Shown here piece after piece: positions 16,981 to 26,341 of a stretch of DNA of 64,000 nucleotides; position 1 is the stretch's first letter, and every line of letters begins with the position of its first letter. The notes beneath the pieces are model-generated. The model saw nothing but the letters and a program-made list of their open reading frames with translations, ran no database searches and had not been told where the DNA came from. Made by a program: the position numbers and the translations under genes. The DNA is from Candidatus Edwardsbacteria bacterium RifOxyA12_full_54_48 (lineage in GTDB: Bacteria; Edwardsbacteria; AC1; EtOH8), in assembly GCA_001777915.1 (NCBI GenBank), contig MFFN01000002.1, forward strand, positions 62,001-126,000, written 5' to 3'.

Positions 16981-17245
16981 ATTTGTTATTCTGTAAACTC
17001 TTGATAATAGTTACCCTTTTATCGATAATGGGTTAGGTCTTATAACATAAAAAGGCACATTAAATGCATATTTATTCTTACACTGGCATGATGTTTTGTC
17101 TTTACTTGCAACAATAATCGAAAAAATCCGGCTGAATGGGGAACAATAAATATATGTCAGCGTATTGACACGTTGTGGCTGCGGTGTTACCATGAAATAA
17201 GGACTGTTTCGGGTCTTCCAAATAAACACTAACCGGAGAGATAAA
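16981..17245. other. Leader region before the signalling genes
   Basis: AT-rich with no credible gene. A weak TGGCAT...TTTTGT sequence near 17086 resembles a sigma-54 site but lacks the -12 GC, so it is not called. The ribosome site for 17246 is CCGGAGAG. Confidence 0.4.
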
Positions 17246-18709
17246 ATGGCCGACGATAAATTAAAGATCCTGGTGGTGGATGACGAGGATCAGCTGCGGG
17301 ATTTCTTAACCGCTGGACTGCGGTCTTTGGGCTGCCAGGTGAAATCAACCGGCGGAGCCGCCCAGGGTTTGGAGATGATCCGCCAGGGCTTGCGGGAAGA
17401 CCGTTGGGATGTTCTGGTGACCGATTTGAATTTGGCCGATCAGGACGGAGTCTGGCTGTTAAAGGAGAGCAAAAAGCTGGACCCGGAGCTGGTGGTCCTG
17501 ATCATCACCGGCTACGGCTCCGTCGAATCGGCGGTGGAGGCCCTTCAGCTGGGGGCGGCCGATTATATCCAGAAACCGTTCAAGTTGGAGACCTTGAAGC
17601 TTAAACTTGATAGGTCCTGGCAGGCTCAGCAACTGGGCCGGGAGAACCGCCTTCTGAAGCGGGATCTGGCATTGTACCAGATCTACGACCTGTTCATGGG
17701 CAGTCCCGACCGCGAGAAACTGCTGAACATAGCCCTGCAGTCCCTGAATCATATAACCGGGAATACCGCAATTAAGATCAAGCTGAGTGACGGCACCCAT
17801 AAAAGCAACCCAGCCTGGCAGGACGAATTCGAACTGTATGCCCTCCAGGCCTCGCTGGAATCCAAGGGGACCGCCTACGGGATGATCTATCTCAAGCCCC
17901 TGGAGGGGGAACTGGGCCCGGACCAGCGCACCGGGCTGGCCCTGCTGGCAAAGAACGTATCCCTGGTATTGGAGAATCTGGACCTGGTGACCAATTTAAA
18001 GGGAAAGATGGAACAGCTGGAGGCCCAGCGGTCCGACCTGCTGGATTCCTTCAAATATGCCATTCTGGGGGAGATCGCCTCCAGCCTGGTGCATGAGATG
18101 AGAAATCCGCTTTCGGCCATCACCCTGGGCGTGGAATATTTCGGGATGTGCATCGCCAGCGATGACAAATTACAGAAAGCGCTGGGAAGCATCTCCAAGT
18201 CGGTGGAGCGTCTCAATATGGTCCTGGACAACCTGTCCCTTTACAGCCGGGATTCCTCGGACATCAAAAGCACCGCTCTGCTTTCGGACATCGTTAAAAA
18301 AGCGGCGGGGCTGGTCAACTATTACCTGGCCGGGAAAAAGGTCAAGATCGAGGTCGACCACGGCGAGTATGAAAACCCGGTGATGGTCAATCAGGGGCAG
18401 ATCCAGCAGGCGCTGGTGGGGCTGCTGGTCTTTCAAGGCAAAAAGCTGGGAAAGGGGGGCGACCTTAAAGTAACCGTCAAACATCAGGATGATGAAATGG
18501 CCGTCACCATGCACAGCCCTTCACTGGTGATCGACCAGGCGGAGCTGGCCGGGATGATGGAGGCGTCGCTGGCGTCCTGGAAGCCGGGGCGGGACCTGTC
18601 CGTCAATCTGGCCCGAAGATTGCTGGAGGAGAATAATTGCCGGCTTCAGATCAAAAGCAGCCCCGACCGGGGGACCGAATTTGAGCTGAACTTCACCCAG
18701 CGTCATTAA
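17246..18709 (+). CDS. Receiver fused to a degenerate histidine kinase
   Basis: A 487-residue protein. A complete receiver domain occupies residues 1-120 (VVDDED, D60 in VTDLNL, ITGYGS, IQKPF). A GAF-like middle segment (about 145-240) follows, then a HisKA-type dimerisation helix with H283 in LVHEMRNPLSAI. The ATPase part (about 350-487) has lost its hallmarks: the N-box position reads GLLVFQGKKL, the D-x-G-x-G position reads MHSPSLVID, and no G-x-G-L-G-L loop is seen. It may therefore be a pseudokinase that transfers phosphate or scaffolds rather than autophosphorylates. It lies 29 bases before an NtrC-type gene, a likely partner. Confidence 0.85.
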   Translation: MADDKLKILVVDDEDQLRDFLTAGLRSLGCQVKSTGGAAQGLEMIRQGLREDRWDVLVTDLNLADQDGVWLLKESKKLDPELVVLIITGYGSVESAVEALQLGAADYIQKPFKLETLKLKLDRSWQAQQLGRENRLLKRDLALYQIYDLFMGSPDREKLLNIALQSLNHITGNTAIKIKLSDGTHKSNPAWQDEFELYALQASLESKGTAYGMIYLKPLEGELGPDQRTGLALLAKNVSLVLENLDLVTNLKGKMEQLEAQRSDLLDSFKYAILGEIASSLVHEMRNPLSAITLGVEYFGMCIASDDKLQKALGSISKSVERLNMVLDNLSLYSRDSSDIKSTALLSDIVKKAAGLVNYYLAGKKVKIEVDHGEYENPVMVNQGQIQQALVGLLVFQGKKLGKGGDLKVTVKHQDDEMAVTMHSPSLVIDQAELAGMMEASLASWKPGRDLSVNLARRLLEENNCRLQIKSSPDRGTEFELNFTQRH

Positions 18710-18738
18710 ACCACAGATCATAATATAGCGAGGGAACC

Positions 18739-20136
18739 ATGAACAAACCGCCTGATATCCGGGTTTTGGTGATAGACGACGAGGAACCCATTCGGGAGAT
18801 ACTCAGCCAGATAATCTCCCATGTCGGTTACCAGATAACGGTGGTGCCGGACGGCAACTCCGGCCTTAAAGCCATGAGCGAGGGCGATTACGATGTGGTG
18901 CTGCTGGACATGCATCTGCCGGATATCTCCGGCCTGGAGCTTATCCCCCGGCTGAAAGAGATCTCGCCGGAGAGCTCCCTGATCATGATCACCGGGCATG
19001 CCACCGTGGAGAGCGCGGTCAAGGCCATCCGTTCCGGGGCCTATGATTATCTGGAGAAGCCGATACACACCGACGCAGTGCTGCTGGCCATCAGCCAGGC
19101 GGCGGAGCGGAAAAAGCTGCTGGATCAGAACCGGTACCTGCAGCAGACCCTGGACCGGCGTTACGGTTTTGAGAACATCGTGGCCAAGAGCAAGAAGATG
19201 CTGGCCATTTTCGACCTGATCCGCAAGATCGCCGACACCAGCACCACGGTGCTGATCCAGGGCGAGTCCGGCACCGGCAAGGAACTGGTGGCCCGGGCCG
19301 TTCACTTCAACAGCCGCCGGAAAGGCGGCCGTTTCGTGGCCCTCAACTGCGGCGGCATCCCGGAGGCCCTGCTGGAATCGGAATTGTTCGGCCACACCAA
19401 GGGGGCCTTCACCGGGGCGGCCGCCTCCAAGCAGGGCCTTTTTCAGATGGCCGACAAGGGGACCATCTTCCTGGATGAAGTGGCCACCATGCCGCTGAGC
19501 ACCCAGGTCAAACTCTTAAGGGTCCTGCAGGAGGGCGTCTTCTATCCGGTGGGGGCCACCTGCCCGGTGGAGGTTGACGTCCGGGTGCTGGCCGCCGCCA
19601 ACCAGGACCTGGAGCAGGAGGTCAAGAAGGGCGTCTTCCGGCAGGATCTTTTCTACCGCCTGAACGTCATTCAGATAAACCTGCCGGCCTTAAGGGAAAG
19701 GCCCGAGGACATCCTGCTATTGGCGCATCATTTTTTGGACAAATATTGCGCCGAGCAGTCCCGGGAGGCCAAGCAATTCAGCCCCGAGGCCGCCGAGTAT
19801 CTGACCCGTTATAATTGGCCCGGCAATGTCCGGGAGCTGGAGAATGCCGTAGAGCATGCCGTGGCGCTATGCCCCGGAAAAATAATTAAGATCGGAGATA
19901 TGCCGCGGCGCAACCAGGCGGTGGAGCTGGATCAGGTGATACTGCCGCTGGACCGGAGCATGAAGGAGGCCCGGGACATCTTCGAAAAACAGTATGTCGA
20001 GGGATTGCTGAGGATCACCGGGGGGAATGTCACCAAGGCCGCAGTGATGGCCGGCATGGCCCGCCAGAATATGCAGCTTAAGCTTAAGGATTACGGCATC
20101 AGCTCAAGAACCTTCTCCTTAAAGAACGGAGAATGA
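18739..20136 (+). CDS. NtrC-family sigma-54-dependent response regulator
   Basis: A 465-residue protein. Receiver domain 1-120 with D57 (LLDMHLPD) and K in EKPIH; AAA+ domain about 150-385 with Walker A G175-E-S-G-T-G-K-E182, the sigma-54-contacting GAFTGA at 222-227, Walker B FLDEV and NWPGNVREL; Fis-type helix-turn-helix at the C-terminus (GNVTKAAVMAGMARQNMQLKL). It is expected to activate RpoN promoters when phosphorylated. A good sigma-54 promoter lies at 14890. It is in a tight run with the upstream degenerate kinase and downstream receivers. Confidence 0.95.
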   Translation: MNKPPDIRVLVIDDEEPIREILSQIISHVGYQITVVPDGNSGLKAMSEGDYDVVLLDMHLPDISGLELIPRLKEISPESSLIMITGHATVESAVKAIRSGAYDYLEKPIHTDAVLLAISQAAERKKLLDQNRYLQQTLDRRYGFENIVAKSKKMLAIFDLIRKIADTSTTVLIQGESGTGKELVARAVHFNSRRKGGRFVALNCGGIPEALLESELFGHTKGAFTGAAASKQGLFQMADKGTIFLDEVATMPLSTQVKLLRVLQEGVFYPVGATCPVEVDVRVLAAANQDLEQEVKKGVFRQDLFYRLNVIQINLPALRERPEDILLLAHHFLDKYCAEQSREAKQFSPEAAEYLTRYNWPGNVRELENAVEHAVALCPGKIIKIGDMPRRNQAVELDQVILPLDRSMKEARDIFEKQYVEGLLRITGGNVTKAAVMAGMARQNMQLKLKDYGISSRTFSLKNGE

Positions 20137-20140
20137 CCTG

Positions 20141-20518
20141 ATGGACATCCTGATAGTGGACGATGAAGCGGTGCTGGCCGCAATGGTGTTGATGATGCTG
20201 AATGGCCGGGGCTACCATGCCTCGGTGGCCGGGGATGGCCGCCGGGCAGCCGAAATGATAAAAATGGACCCGCCCGATCTGGTGATCTCCGATCTGGCGA
20301 TGCCAACCATGGACGGCCTGCAGCTGCTGGAATGGCTGAGGAATCACCGCAGCCTGGACAAGGTAAAATTCATGATAATGACCGGCAAGCAAAATGTGCT
20401 GGGCCCGTTGAAGCGCCATTCCATCGAGGCTGACGATTCCATAGCCAAGCCGTTCACCGAAGAGCAGCTGCTGGCCAAGGTGATAAAACTTATCGGCCAT
20501 CCGGCCAAAAAGGAATGA
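20141..20518 (+). CDS. Single-domain response regulator (CheY-like)
   Basis: A 125-residue stand-alone receiver: the acidic pair is in ILIVDDEA, the phosphoacceptor Asp in LVISDLAMPTMDG, and the conserved Lys in IAKPF. There is no output domain, so it acts by protein contact or phosphorelay. It starts 4 bases after the NtrC-type stop and ends 4 bases before the HD-GYP gene, so all belong to one transcript. Confidence 0.93.
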   Translation: MDILIVDDEAVLAAMVLMMLNGRGYHASVAGDGRRAAEMIKMDPPDLVISDLAMPTMDGLQLLEWLRNHRSLDKVKFMIMTGKQNVLGPLKRHSIEADDSIAKPFTEEQLLAKVIKLIGHPAKKE

Positions 20519-20522
20519 CAAA

Positions 20523-21620
20523 GTGGAACCTGGAGCCAAAATATTAGTGGCTGACGACGAACCGGTCAATTTGGAGCTGATGGACGCGATCCTGTCAAGG
20601 CTGGGCTATAGCGTGTTGCTGGCCAGAGACGGCGACCAGGCCTTGTCCCTGTCCCTGGACCAGATGCCGGACCTGGTCCTGTTGGATATAGTGATGCCGG
20701 GCCTGGACGGGTTTGAGGTGACCAGAAAACTCAAGGAAAACGACCGCACCAAGATCATACCGATAGTGATAGTATCCGGCAAATCGGAAGTACGGGACCG
20801 GGTGAAAGCCCTGGAGGCCGGGGCCGACGACTTTTTGAACAAGCCGGTGGATCCCACCGAACTGCAGGCCAGGATCCGCTCCCTGCTCAAGGTCAAGGCC
20901 TACAACGACCACATGGTCAATTATCAGAAAGCGCTGGAGGAGGAGGTCTCCAAAAGGACCCTGCAGCTGAAGGCTTCGCTGGATAAGATAAAATCGGCCT
21001 CTTTGGAGGCCATCTACCGGCTGTCGCTGGCCGCCGAGTACAAGAACAAGGAGACCGGGGACCACATCAAGCGGGTCAGCCATTACGCCGAGGCCATCGC
21101 CGTGAAAATGGGGCTCAATCGGGCCACCATCGAGGCAATTCTATACGCCGCGCCCATGCACGACGTGGGCAAGATCGGGATACCGGACCACATCCTGCTG
21201 AAGCCCGGCAAGCACGACGAAAAGGAATGGGAGATCATGAAGCAGCACACCACCATCGGGGCCAGGATCATGGAGGGCTCCGAACACGGCTTTATCCGGC
21301 TGGCCTCGGTGATCGCCCTGACCCACCACGAACGGTGGGACGGAGATGGATATCCCCGCGGGCTTAAGGGCCGAAAGATCCCGCTGGCCGGGAGGATAAC
21401 CGCCCTGGCGGATTTCTTCGACGCCATGACCTCTGAGCGGCCGTACCGCAGCGGGATCCACAGCTTGGAATATACCGTTGATACCATCAGGCAAAACAGA
21501 GGCAGCCATTTTGATCCGCAGGTGGTGGATTGTTTTGTGCAGTCGCAGGACCGGATCTGTCAAATAAAAGAGACCTTCCGCGATGAGATGTCGTCGCCGG
21601 ATAGAGGAGGGGTCGAATGA
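20523..21620 (+). CDS. Receiver-HD-GYP protein (probable c-di-GMP phosphodiesterase)
   Basis: A 365-residue protein with a GTG start. Receiver 1-120 (VADDEPVN, D55 in LLDIVMPG, NKPVD), a coiled-coil linker, then an HD-GYP domain: H213-D214 in HDVGKIGIPDHIL, H268-H269 in HHERWDGDGYPRGLKG, and ADFFDAMTSERPYR. All metal and GYP residues are present, so hydrolysis of cyclic di-GMP controlled by phosphorylation is likely. Its stop overlaps the next start (ATGA at 21617), showing translational coupling to the multi-PAS protein. Confidence 0.93.
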   Translation: MEPGAKILVADDEPVNLELMDAILSRLGYSVLLARDGDQALSLSLDQMPDLVLLDIVMPGLDGFEVTRKLKENDRTKIIPIVIVSGKSEVRDRVKALEAGADDFLNKPVDPTELQARIRSLLKVKAYNDHMVNYQKALEEEVSKRTLQLKASLDKIKSASLEAIYRLSLAAEYKNKETGDHIKRVSHYAEAIAVKMGLNRATIEAILYAAPMHDVGKIGIPDHILLKPGKHDEKEWEIMKQHTTIGARIMEGSEHGFIRLASVIALTHHERWDGDGYPRGLKGRKIPLAGRITALADFFDAMTSERPYRSGIHSLEYTVDTIRQNRGSHFDPQVVDCFVQSQDRICQIKETFRDEMSSPDRGGVE

Positions 21621-24600
21621 ACAACCAGACGGAAGGCAAGAAATCATTTTTCAAGACCTATTTGAGCATCTTCGTCAGCCTGGGGCTGGTGCTCTTGTTC
21701 TGGGCGCTGGAGTATTATATCCATTTCCGTTTAAGCCCCGGTTTTTCGGCCTACCAGCATTTTTTCGGGGCCGAGCCGATGGAGCTGCACATGCGGCTGC
21801 TGGTGACATTCATGCTGCTGGCTTTCGGGACCTACGCACATGTCCTGATAACCACCAGGAGATCGGCCGAGGTTATAGCCAACAACCAGACCAGGCAATA
21901 CCAGGCGCTTTTGGGCAACATGCTGAATGGCCTGGCCCATTATCAGTTGTTGACCGACGAACTGAACAATCCGGTGGATTTCATTCTGCTGGAGGCCAAC
22001 CATGCCTATTATGACCTTACCGGGCTGGCCGCCGACCGGGTGTTGGGATGCAAAGCTTCGGAGGCCACCCCCTGGATGCTAAAAGGGGACATCGGCTGGC
22101 TGGAAATATACGGCCGGGCGGCCCTGGCGGGCGAGACCAGCAAAACCGAGATCTACTCGAAGCATCTGGACAAATGGCTGCTGGTCTCGGTCTACAGCCC
22201 GGAGCAAGGTTTTTTTGTGACCCTTGTCGAGGACATCACCGAACGGAAAAAGATTGAGGGCATCAACCGCGAGAACCAGGAACGGATGGAGGTTATATTT
22301 GAGGCCGTACAGGCCGGGGTCGTGGTGATAGACCGTGAAACCCACGTTATTGTGTATGCCAATAAACAGGCGACCCAAATGATAGGCGCCCCGGTTAGTG
22401 ATATTCTCGACAGGAAATGCAACAAATTTATCTGCCCGGCCAGTGACGGTGCCTGTCCCATAACCGATTTGCATCAGACAGTGGATAATTCGGAAAAATG
22501 TGTTATCAATGTTAAAGGCGAAATGATCCCCATTCTTAAAACCGTAACACCAACCATAATGGGCGGGCGTGAAGTGCTGGTGGAAAGTTTTGTGGATATA
22601 ACCGAACGCAAGCGGCAGGAGCAGGCTCTCAATGCCGAGGCAATCCGAAGGCGTATCCTTATCGACCAGTCCCGTGACGGCATTGTCGTCCTTGCCAAGG
22701 ACGGCAGCGTATACGAGTCCAACCGGCGGTTTGCCGAAATGCTTGGTTACTCCCCCGAGGAAATCAAACAACTCCACGTATGGGATTGGGAGTTTCAGTA
22801 TACACGTGAGCAGACGATGGATATGATCAGTAATGTTGACGAGGCCGGTGATTTCTTTGAGACGCGACACCGTCGTAAGGATGGCACCACCTATGACGTT
22901 GAAATAAGCACCAATGGGGCTGCATTTGAGGGTGAAAAGCTGATTTTCTGCGTGTGCCGGGACATCACTGACCGTAAAAAAACCGAAGATGAGTTGAGAA
23001 AACTGAACATCGCCTTGGAGCAAAGCCCCAGTGCGGTGGTCATCACCGATCTTGATGGCCGGATCGAATACGTGAACAACGCCTTCGTAACTATGACCGG
23101 ATACCCCAAGGCCGATGCAATCGGCGAGAACCCCCGGATACTGAAAACGGGCGAGACCAGTGAAGAGGAGTATCAGGTTTTATGGAAGACCATAGCTGGG
23201 GGCGGTGAATGGAAGGGGGAATTTCATAATAGGCGAAAAGACGGCAGCCTGTACTGGGAGCAGGCGGTAATAGCGTGCATCAAGGACCAAAACGGCGCTC
23301 CGGTAAAATATGTGGCCGTCAAGCAGGACATCACCGAGCGGAAACGGGCGGAAGAGGATCTGCAATTTAGGAATGTCATTTTATCGACCCAGCAGGAAGC
23401 ATCGACCGACGGGATCCTGATAGTTGATGAAGATACCAATATCGTATCTTCCAATCATCGATTTGCTGAGATGTGGGGAATACCGCAGGATTTGATCGGC
23501 CAGAAAGAAGATAAACAATTATTGGAGTATGTAACAAGTAAAATGGCTGATCCTAAGTCGTTTCTCCAGCGTGTACAATACCTGTATGAGCACAAAGGGG
23601 AAACAAGCCAGGATGAAATTATTCTAAAGGATGGATGCATCTTTGAACGCTACTCAGCGCCCATGATTGGAATTAATGAACGGTATTACGGTCGGGTCTG
23701 GTATTTTCGCGATGTTACCGAGCGGAAGCGTTCGGAAGAGATGTTGCGGGCAAGCGAGGAGAAATTCCGGAATTTAATTGAAAACCTAACCGAGGGTATA
23801 GGGGTAACCAACGAAGAAGAAAAGTTTGTGTTTGCCAACCCGGCAGCGGATAGTATCTTTGGTTTAGGAAAGGGGTTGCTGGTGGGCCGATCACTTAAGG
23901 AATATTTAACCCCGGCAAGTATACAACAAGTGGCGGAAGAGAGTCGGCAAAGAAAAGACGGCAAAAAAGGATTTTATGAACTGGAGATAAGCGCCGAAAC
24001 AGGTGAAAAGAAGGTCATATTCGTTTCGGCCATTCCCCAGACTGATTCAGCGGGAAAGTGCATCGGAACTATGGGACTGTTCCAGGATATCACCGAGCAG
24101 AAGAAAGCCAGGCAGGAAATCGAGGACACTTCCCGCCGCATGGACCTGATCCTAAGCAGCGCCGGCGAGGGCATCTACGGGTTGGATGATAAGAGGAGAA
24201 CCATATTCATGAACCCAGCCGCCGCAAACTTACTGGGTTATTCGGTCGAAGAAATGATAGGCCAGGTCCAGCACGAAGTCTCGCATCATACAAAACCAGA
24301 CGGCTCGCATTACGACAGCAAAGATTGCCCAATTAATGCCAGCATAACAGACGGCCAGATTCACCATGTAACTGGTGAGGTTTTTTGGCGCAAAGACGGC
24401 AGCAGTTTCCCGGTGGAATACACCAGCACCCCAACCGTTGAAAACGGCCGGACCATCGGATCGATGGTGGTGTTTCGCGATATCACCGAGCGCAAACAGA
24501 ACGAGGCTCTGCAGTCGGCCATCTATAAGATCTCAGAGATATCAACTTCGTCCGAAAGCCTGCTTGAACTGTATGCCGGGATACACATGGTAGTTGACGA

Positions 24601-25246
24601 GATGATGAACACGGCCAATTTCTATATTGCCCTCTACAACGAAAAAGAGGATCAGCTTGAATTCCCCTATTTTGTTGACGAACGGGATCCGTCCCCAGTC
24701 TCCCGTCCCTTGAAAAAAGGTTTGACGGAATATGTGCTGGGAATTAAAAAGCCCCTGCTGGCCCCGCCCATGGTCCAGAAAAAACTGGCCGATGCCGGGG
24801 AAGTTGAGATAGTGGGCACTCCCTCGGTGGACTGGGTGGGGATTCCGCTTAAAAACGGCAACCAGGCCTTCGGCGTGCTGGTGGTCCAATCATATCGCGA
24901 GAAGGTAAGGTTCGGAGCCAGGGAACTATCTATACTTAATTTCGTATCGGATAATATTGCGGCGGCCATACAACGGAAAAAGGGGGAGGACGAAAGAAAG
25001 AAGCTGGTTGCAGAGTTGCAGGAATCGCTGAACAATATAAAGACCCTCAAGGGCCTGGTGCCCATCTGCTCCTCCTGCAAAAAGATCCGCAACGACGGGG
25101 GTTACTGGCAGCAGGTGGAGGAGTATGTTTCCGAGCACACCGAGGCCGACTTCTCCCACGGCATCTGCGACGAGTGCGCCCACAAGCTGTATCCCCAGTA
25201 CTTCAAGGACAAGAAGAACAAGACCAGGGGCGACGAGGTGGGGTGA
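21617..25246 (+). CDS. Seven-PAS, GAF membrane sensor without a kinase domain
   Basis: A 1,209-residue protein. Two N-terminal membrane helices (about 12-35 and 58-80) are followed by seven PAS/PAC units, each closing with a D-I-T-E-R-K-type signature, between about 88 and 975. A GAF domain follows (about 975-1140), then a Cys-rich tail LVPICSSCKKIRNDGGYW...SHGICDECAHKLYP, a CxxC...CxxC motif often seen at the end of such sensors and probably zinc-binding. No HisKA, ATPase, GGDEF or EAL is seen, so output is presumably by protein contact. It is translationally coupled to the HD-GYP gene. Confidence 0.88.
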   Translation: MNNQTEGKKSFFKTYLSIFVSLGLVLLFWALEYYIHFRLSPGFSAYQHFFGAEPMELHMRLLVTFMLLAFGTYAHVLITTRRSAEVIANNQTRQYQALLGNMLNGLAHYQLLTDELNNPVDFILLEANHAYYDLTGLAADRVLGCKASEATPWMLKGDIGWLEIYGRAALAGETSKTEIYSKHLDKWLLVSVYSPEQGFFVTLVEDITERKKIEGINRENQERMEVIFEAVQAGVVVIDRETHVIVYANKQATQMIGAPVSDILDRKCNKFICPASDGACPITDLHQTVDNSEKCVINVKGEMIPILKTVTPTIMGGREVLVESFVDITERKRQEQALNAEAIRRRILIDQSRDGIVVLAKDGSVYESNRRFAEMLGYSPEEIKQLHVWDWEFQYTREQTMDMISNVDEAGDFFETRHRRKDGTTYDVEISTNGAAFEGEKLIFCVCRDITDRKKTEDELRKLNIALEQSPSAVVITDLDGRIEYVNNAFVTMTGYPKADAIGENPRILKTGETSEEEYQVLWKTIAGGGEWKGEFHNRRKDGSLYWEQAVIACIKDQNGAPVKYVAVKQDITERKRAEEDLQFRNVILSTQQEASTDGILIVDEDTNIVSSNHRFAEMWGIPQDLIGQKEDKQLLEYVTSKMADPKSFLQRVQYLYEHKGETSQDEIILKDGCIFERYSAPMIGINERYYGRVWYFRDVTERKRSEEMLRASEEKFRNLIENLTEGIGVTNEEEKFVFANPAADSIFGLGKGLLVGRSLKEYLTPASIQQVAEESRQRKDGKKGFYELEISAETGEKKVIFVSAIPQTDSAGKCIGTMGLFQDITEQKKARQEIEDTSRRMDLILSSAGEGIYGLDDKRRTIFMNPAAANLLGYSVEEMIGQVQHEVSHHTKPDGSHYDSKDCPINASITDGQIHHVTGEVFWRKDGSSFPVEYTSTPTVENGRTIGSMVVFRDITERKQNEALQSAIYKISEISTSSESLLELYAGIHMVVDEMMNTANFYIALYNEKEDQLEFPYFVDERDPSPVSRPLKKGLTEYVLGIKKPLLAPPMVQKKLADAGEVEIVGTPSVDWVGIPLKNGNQAFGVLVVQSYREKVRFGARELSILNFVSDNIAAAIQRKKGEDERKKLVAELQESLNNIKTLKGLVPICSSCKKIRNDGGYWQQVEEYVSEHTEADFSHGICDECAHKLYPQYFKDKKNKTRGDEVG

Positions 25247-25290
25247 ATAACGACCTTAGTTTAAAGTTCAAAGTATAAAGTTTAAGACCT

Positions 25291-25384
25291 GTCACACTGA
25301 GAAGGCTTGCTTGCCCGACAGGCTGAATGTGTGAATACGAAAGACCGTCACCCGTTCGGCCTGCTATGCGGGGAGAGACCTCAG
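25291..25384. repeat. 94-bp interspersed repeat, copy 1
   Basis: It begins GTCACACTGAGAAGGC and ends GGGGAGAGACCTCAG. It matches 25541-25634 at 93 of 94 positions. A shortened relative of its 3' half occurs near 27315-27345 and 34967-35000. Confidence 0.9.
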
Positions 25385-25540
25385 AGCCTGCACTGAGGTT
25401 GGCAAAAAACAAACTTTCGAAGTGGTGACAATGACGTTGAATTAAAAACACTTTGTGTCTCTGTGTCTTGGTGGTTAAACTACTGGATTCCCGGTCAAGC
25501 CGGGAATGACACACAGGGTAGTTGAAAGAAAATAAAGCTT

Positions 25541-25634
25541 GTCACACTGAGAAGGCTTGCTTGCCTGACAGGCTGAATGTGTGAATACGAAAGACCGTCA
25601 CCCGTTCGGCCTGCTATGCGGGGAGAGACCTCAG
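25541..25634. repeat. 94-bp interspersed repeat, copy 2
   Basis: Direct repeat of 25291-25384, 250 bp downstream in the same orientation, with a single C/T difference. Such near-identity implies recent duplication or gene conversion. Confidence 0.9.
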
Positions 25635-25928
25635 GGTGACAACGCTCGAAGAATAAAAGGCGCGTAATCCTGAGAGCGGCATGTATTTTGGCTAGCGAAG
25701 GATCTGCGCCGGGGAAGTTTTACCGGGGACTGCCCGCTAAAACCACGAAAAACCGCTAAAAATAACCTGGTAATTATTCGTGTATTTCGCGTGTTTCGTG
25801 GGAAAACCCTTTGCGCCTCTGCGGTTAAGTAGATTCTTCGGTTTGGCGGGCAGGAGCGCCAGACTCAGAATGACGAAAGCAATGAAATACGCCCAGAAAA
25901 GATCCGTGAAAACCGTGTCCTATTAGTC

Positions 25929-26020
25929 CCTGGATTCCTGCCGGAAGCCTGCCCTGAGTAAGGCAAGCAAGCCCTGCTGGCTCAGGGTTTATCCCGCACT
26001 TGATGCGGGGCAGGAATGAC
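25929..26020. repeat. 92-bp interspersed repeat, copy 1
   Basis: Starts CCTGGATTCCTGCCGG and ends GGGCAGGAATGAC. Identical over all 92 bases to 27406-27497. It contains an internal CCCTGAG...CTCAGGG inverted pair. Confidence 0.9.
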
Positions 26021-26341
26021 AGTACGTTGGTTATAAGTTTAATGTCTAAAGCTGAAAGCAAAAAAATGAAAAGTCCTTTGTGCTCCCTTCGACAAGGCTC
26101 AGGGCATGCTTTGTGTGCTTTGTGGTTAAAGAACCTGGATTCCCGAAGTCTCGGGAATGACCAGCCTTCGCCAAGGCTACGGCTGGCAGGCAAAAGAATA
26201 ATTAATAATCTTCTTTGCGTCCTTTGCGTCTTTGCGGTGAAAAGAAGCCTGAATTCCTGGTTAAGCCGGTTGAGTACAATAGCCTGGATTCCCGCCTTCT
26301 CGGGAATGACATAAAGAATAAGTATAAAACAGGAGAGAGCC

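Larger units (their letters stand above)
25247..26341. repeat. Repeat-filled intergenic region 1
   Basis: No gene; densely packed with interspersed repeats. A 94-bp unit (25291-25384) recurs at 25541-25634 with one mismatch. A 92-bp unit at 25929-26020 recurs exactly at 27406-27497 and in part at 36998-37060. Shorter families include a TTTGTGTCTT(T/G)G-type run and a CTGGATTCCCG...CGGGAATGAC palindrome. Open frames here are artefacts of these repeats. Confidence 0.85.

Noticed and set aside
17086-17101. Possible sigma-54 promoter before the receiver-kinase gene
   Set aside because: The -24 half fits (TGGCAT) but the -12 half reads TTTTGT and lacks the essential GC.
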